64,000 nucleotides of DNA. Source: Lantana camara (lineage: Eukaryota; Streptophyta; Magnoliopsida; Lamiales; Verbenaceae). A program made the translations under genes and the position numbers. The notes under the pieces are model-generated. The model was not told the DNA's origin. It worked only from the letters and a program-made list of their open reading frames with translations, and did not search any database. Location of the stretch: assembly GCA_037501455.1 (NCBI GenBank), contig CM074857.1:108409501-108473500 (forward strand), given 5' to 3'. Shown here piece by piece: positions 59,072 to 64,000 of this stretch (positions are counted from its first letter, which is position 1; the number at the start of each line of letters is the position of its first letter).

Positions 59072-60224
59072 TGTTAGGGATAGGGGTAAATGGGTAAACT
59101 GACCATGTGGTCCCAAACCTGTGTTGCCCTAACACGCGTCAGCCTTTGGTGGGATGAGAATGACATTCCTGAAAAGGAAACGGCGTGCCAGGTGCACTGT
59201 GCACTGTACCTTTGTGTCAGAGGTTGTTGACGAGGGTCGTGTGGGATGAGGGAATAATATCTCCTTCTGAAGGTGAGAATCCATCGCATGAGGGGCAAAC
59301 TCATTCACGAGCGTTGATGACTCTCGGAAAGTCCACAGATGGGCTCCTCACGATAGATGACCTTTGAGCGGCAAGATCCCGAGCGTCAATCATGGGACCC
59401 TCATGTGGGTGCTTCCCTGTGATGGGTAACCCTGAGGGCCCAGATGCGAGCGCCAGACTCGTCGGATCTGGACTTTTACCGGAGTAGTCATTCGATGCTT
59501 GACGGTCCATCCTTGCTTACAAACGAGTGGGCTGGGAAGGCCCACGAGCCCTTTAAGGCGAGCGTCTGAGATTTAGTCAGCGACATGCTGACACGTGGAC
59601 GGCTCTGATTCGAGAGTGTTTTTAGGCCTCATCATTTTGCCCCCCAAATTCTGTAGTATCGCTTCGAGCGTACTGTAGAATTTATAAAGAATGAACTATG
59701 AATTTCAAACACCCGAGGGCTAGACCATTACCAGCGAGGAGACTGCTGGCCTTCCGTAACGTACACAAACTGACACCGCATTAAATGCTGTCATATCCGC
59801 ATTTAATGCTGAGTGGAAACGTGGGCGCGTGTACTCCGGGAGACGTGAGGCGGTTAGCAAAAGTGGGGGGATTTCCTAGGCGGGAATGATTGCGTTTTGA
59901 ATTTTCAGCCCTAACCCATGTAAATTCTTCCCTATAAATAGGGGCTTGCAGGGTTTTGGGACCTTTTTCACGCATTCAAACTCTTTCAAGAACATTTGCA
60001 GCAAGAAAACTCTGTCAGTTCTACAAATTCCGGCGAACTCCTTCTCTTCAAATTTTTAGGTAAAAATTCCCTTCTCCTCTTTTTATCTTCCCCGTGCTAA
60101 CATTAGTTTTAGGTTGTGTGAGTGAATCCCTTGAGTGAAGAGCCACTGTCTTCTATTGAACTTGTTTCAGAAATATTCTCCCCCCTTAAGTTCTCTGTTA
60201 GAAATCCAGTTTTCAAAAGTGAGC
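59072..60224 (+). promoter_or_regulatory. Promoter and leader of the Transposase_28-like gene, possible LTR
   Basis: TATAAATA lies at 59933-59940, about 285 bp before the ATG, and a leader follows. The segment 59072-60102 starts TGTTAG and ends CTAACA, so it may be an LTR of about 1 kb, but no clear primer site follows and no second copy is in the window. A leader intron is possible (AG/GTAAAA at 60059). Confidence 0.45.
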
Positions 60225-63099
60225 ATGGCCGGAAATCAAGCTGACGATTACGTAAGGGAGATTGAGGAGATGTCAGTGGGGAGCTCTTCCCCTCATGGCG
60301 ATGTACCCGTAGCCGTTCCCCTAAATAGGGCGCACCCAGGCGAAGGTATTCCCATGGCGATATCGGTGGCCCAGGCTCCTGTTGACGCCGAGGAAGAGGA
60401 GGTAAACGCTGCCTTTCAAGGGATGAACGAGCGTGTTTCCGTTGGGACGGACGATCTCTTTGAAGAGATGAACAATGTGATGGAGATGCAAAGACAAGGG
60501 GAAAGAGTGCTCCCAGTTTTGAACAGCGCTGTGAGACCCCAAGATCATAGGATCACAGTGGCTATGGCGGCTCCCGAGGGTGAAGCGGGGCCATCCGGGC
60601 GTCCGTTCGAGGCGGAACCTTCCAGAAGGCGTCAGAGGAGAGGCAAGGAGCCTGCCACTCGAGTAAGGCAAGACAACCGCCATCAGACTGACAGATCCCC
60701 AGACGAAATTGAAAGTATTTTGACCCTCGGTGATTTGGAGGAGTTGAGGGCGAAAGCATATTGGGATGAAGCCGTGTTTCCCATGAGACTTCCTGAGGAA
60801 GGGGAGAGGGCCAATCGACCACCGCCTGGGATGATGACGGTTTATTGGGACGCAGTACTGGCTGGGGGTCTGAGGTTTCCAATCGCTCATGATGCCGTCA
60901 TCATTTACCATCATCTAGGGCTTTGCCCTTCACAAATTCTGCCCAACGGCATAGCCCTAATCAACACGTTCATTATAACAATGAGGGCCCTGGGAAAATC
61001 ACCCTCGATAATCAACTTTGACAGTTTGATACAAGTAGCCCGTTCGCCACGCTCGTCGCCTACAGACGGATTTTACTACGCCCAGGCCAAATCAGGTTTT
61101 AAGATGATAGATTCTCCATCTTCCTCTTATGGCGAGCACTGGAAGGAAAAATACTTTTTTGTGGGGGCTCCCGGGGGAATTTTCAAAGTTCATCGGCAAT
61201 GGTTGATTCACGGCGAGGGTCCTTTGATTAGGGAAAGGAGAAGGAACAAGGATTTTGAGGAGTGGGCGATGGGGTTAGCCTTCGAGATGAGGGCTGAAAA
61301 GAAGTGGATTAAGGCGGACACATTGATAAAAAATGAAGGGGTGTTGTTCCGCTACGGATTATCTTGCCCCCCTGACATGATACTCAATCCTCCAACTGAC
61401 GTCATGGCCCTCGACGGTTAGATTCTAGGAACTAACATCTCTAACCTTTAGATTAGTTTTCTAACTTACCGTTATCGTTGTTTTCTTGCTTACACGATTC
61501 AGATAATCAGTCTTCTGACGCTCGTTTCCTTTTACTTGCAGGCATCCAAATTCTATCCCAAGGTATGAATGCTGAGGCCCTCTCCCGTATGTTGGGTGCC
61601 CAAGGACCAGCGGTCGATCCTCCACAGCAGCAACAGCAGCAGAACCGCCCTCCCAATGCTCCGAGGGGTAGGGTTAGCCGCCGAGGATCGGGCCGAGGAC
61701 AAGGAAATGCTCGAGGGGGCACGGGGAATGTGGCTCCTCCCACGGGCCCCATCGAGGATCTAACAGTGGAAGGTGCCCACGAGGCCACTCCTCCGCCGGC
61801 GGCCCCCGTGGGCCCAATCTCTCTGAGTTCAAGCGGGTCACGGAACCGCTCGGGCGAACCTGTCCGTATTCATGAAATCCTCCGTGCCGACCGTCAGGGG
61901 AAGAGAAAGAGGATGCCGGACTCCCTCCCTATTTCAGGTAAGGGAAAGGAGGTGGTCGTGGGCCACCGTGGCGAGGGCAGTGACACTTCATCTTCCGAGG
62001 ATGAAGAATTCTGGAAGATAGGCTGCAAGGGTGACTCCCGTTACAAGCGGCAGCGGACTGAAGGCCCAGTGCTCCTAAAAAAGAGCGCATACTCCGTCAA
62101 CCTTGTCTCTGACATCGTTGGAAAACTCCAGTTTTCCGGCGATCATGACAAGCTGAACGAGCATGATGCTGCTCGAGTTGCTGATGATGCCTGCCATGTC
62201 CTTATGACGGTAAGTCAGTACTCCTCCTTACCAAATTTTCTTTTTTTTTCTTCTACGCTCGGATTATGACCCTCGTTTACTGCTTCCAGGAGGCAATCCC
62301 GAGGCTGAAAAACTTGCAAGGGCGAGCGCAAGCATATTCTGAGCATAAAGCCAAGTACAAAAAGTTGCTGCGCATCTCCGATCCTGTCCAACTGCAGGAG
62401 GACTACAATAATATCAGCGCTCAGCTGAATTCCGCCACCATCGAAAACGCTAAGCTGAATGAAAATCTGAAGAAATCTGATGACGCCATTCTGGCCTTAA
62501 CCGAGCGTCACAAGAAATTGAAGGATGAGCGGGATCAGTTGAGGGCACAAAATGTGCAGTTGGGTGAGCAACTGGCGGAGAGCGCTCGCCTGAACGAGAC
62601 AGCCAACAAAGCCTTTGCTGATTTGCAAAGCAAAGTACAAGGCTTGGAGGCGAGGGTTTCCTGGGAGGCGGTGAAGAAGTTCGTGCGCTCCAAAGCCTTT
62701 GTGTTCGCGGCCAACATTCAGTGTTTTGACAATGCTCGGCGCTTCTTCCATAAGGCGATTGGGCAAATGGTGAGATTGGGACTGGCCCCAGAAAGCGCTC
62801 GATCAGACGCTCGTCTGCGCATGGACCTTGATGAGAATTGCGAGCCGATGGTCCAGGAGGAGGATCCCACGGACAATCTGGCGGAGCCTGAATATCAGGA
62901 GTTGGTGGAAACACTCCAAAGGGAGTTCATAGCTGCTAACAGGGTAAATCCCGAGCCTCTCCTGATAGAAGACGAGGGCACTGTCATGGACGTTGCAGAT
63001 GCCGAGGAGCCTGGTGAAGCCCAAACCTCTGATGCTAACGTGTTGGCCCCGGTTCCCCTTGCAACTGCTCCTCCCGAGCCTAACGCTCCGGCCCATTGA
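60225..63099 (+). CDS. Retroelement protein of the putative gypsy-type transposon (Transposase_28) kind
   Basis: Three exons are read: 60225-61416, then 61542-62209 (or from 61503), then 62290-63099. Donors GTTAGA and GTAAGT and acceptors TTGCAG and TTCCAG keep the frame, giving about 889 residues (902 with the earlier acceptor). The first exon has an acidic/Pro-rich start and a conserved core (PPPGMMTVYWDAVLAGGLRF, then HHLGLCPSQILPNGIALI), the pattern of the plant family named putative gypsy-type transposon. The middle is Gln/Pro/Gly-rich with nuclear-type basic patches. The last exon is a long coiled coil then an acidic tail. Such proteins are usually carried by Tat-type retroelements; role unknown. 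An upstream in-frame ATG at 60135 exists, but 60225 (AGCATGG) is the better start. Confidence 0.72.
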
Positions 63100-64000
63100 A
63101 ACTTATTACACTGCTCCCCTTTCCTTGTCGATTTAGAACTCCTGTCATAATTATGAACAATTTGTGTTTGTACTTAATTTTCTCGTTGTTCACTTATCAT
63201 TTTGAGTTTCTTTTCATACTTTAGCACTCCTTTTTTACTGCTTTGATGTCTGAATGCTCTTTCTTGACTCTTGGATGGTGAATGATGTCAATTTGTTGAG
63301 CTTTACCACTTTTACTTTGTCTTTCTCACTTGGACGTTTGCGATGAACGTGTTTTTGCACGAAGGCGCCTCTTGCGAGGGCGCTCTGGCATTCATCACAA
63401 TGCGCCATTAGTTCGAGAATAGGCAGTGTCCGTCGATATGAGGGGTGGAAATACGAGCGCGAGGGTGTTCCCCATGGATGTCTCCAAACCGTATTCGCAA
63501 TTAGGCTCGAATTTGAACTTAGGAAATCTTTAGGGATTTGCCTAAGTATTGGCCCAATAATGCGCACCCTCGTTCCGGATGCCCCAATGAGTCATACGCA
63601 ATTTAGAAATCAACAGGAGGATTTGCTAAGTGCAAGAAAGAATAGAGCGTAACCATAGGGTTAGCGTTATTTCGAGGAGCCTTTGAAGGGACTGATTTGA
63701 ACTCCGTTATTTTATGAGTGTATTTTTACTCAATAGGGTGAGGGTCATTCGGGTTCGTGCGAGCGCGAGCTGGAGTGGTTAGCACTCAGTTGGCTACAAA
63801 TGAGCATTACGCTCCCCGTTGTCTGACACGCTCAAATTTAGGACTTCATATCACAAACTGTTCAAACTGTTATAGGTGGATGTTCATCAACACCTGGACA
63901 GCGTAGTTTTGGAATGATTGAAGTTTTGCTTAGGCTTTTCGACGTGGAGGATGCTCGACACGGAGTAGGCCCCTTGTCGCTCGAATTATTAAATCAAAAT
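63100..64000. other. 3' region of the Transposase_28-like gene, unresolved
   Basis: T-rich 3' UTR-like sequence to about 63240, then moderately GC-rich DNA with GCGAGGG and GAGCGCGAG words like those of the upstream region. Probably internal sequence of the same retroelement continuing past the right edge. No ORF with a known domain is seen; the 110-codon minus frame at 63235-63567 is not supported. Confidence 0.4.

Noticed and set aside
60321..60914. 197-codon minus ORF
   Set aside because: Antisense to exon 1 of the Transposase_28-like gene; shadow frame.

Overview
The window is nuclear DNA of a flowering plant, most likely a eudicot. One host gene is clear: a two-exon high-affinity nitrate transporter of the NRT2 family (10895-12676, minus strand). 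Almost everything else is transposable-element or viral DNA: LTR retrotransposons whose primer sites match plant tRNAs, many foldback elements with 9-bp target duplications, and an integrated caulimovirid.

Region 1 (1 to about 7400, minus strand) is an endogenous pararetrovirus. Reading leftwards it has an AT-rich leader, a tRNA-Met-type primer site, two small ORFs, a coiled-coil ORF, a coat-like protein, a 30K-type movement protein, a first retropepsin ORF, a polymerase with a second retropepsin plus RT and RNase H, a tandem repeat, a transactivator-like ORF with one in-frame stop, and an as-1/TATA promoter at the left edge. Most viral ORFs are open and adjoin or overlap by a few bases. One small ORF is frameshifted.

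Region 2 (7500-15200) holds NRT2 in AT-rich DNA with three Mutator-like foldback elements. One of these (12920-13238) lies about 240 bp upstream of the NRT2 start codon.

Region 3 (15247-40969) is nested retrotransposons. A Tat-like Ty3/gypsy element (15586-20479, TSD AATGA) sits inside a MULE-like element and carries a solo LTR (TSD ATCTC) in its gag. A large Athila-like element (21500-40464, TSD AAATG, tRNA-Asp primer site) is split within its RT by a Ty1/copia element (27137-36366, TSD TTAAT).

Region 4 (41015-58577) holds two MULE-like elements with TSDs GAGTTTATT and TTTCTTTTA(A). Their interiors are filled with solo LTRs of three families, a hAT-like element and another MULE foldback. 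Net lengths agree once nested insertions are removed: about 3.2 kb for both copies of one gypsy-like LTR and about 1.9-2.0 kb for both copies of one copia LTR.

Region 5 (58588-64000) holds a promoter-like stretch and a three-exon gene for a protein like the putative gypsy-type transposon (Transposase_28) family, probably part of another retroelement running off the right edge.

Structural calls (TSDs, LTR ends, primer sites, splice sites) were read by eye from the bases. No alignment, database search or dating was run.
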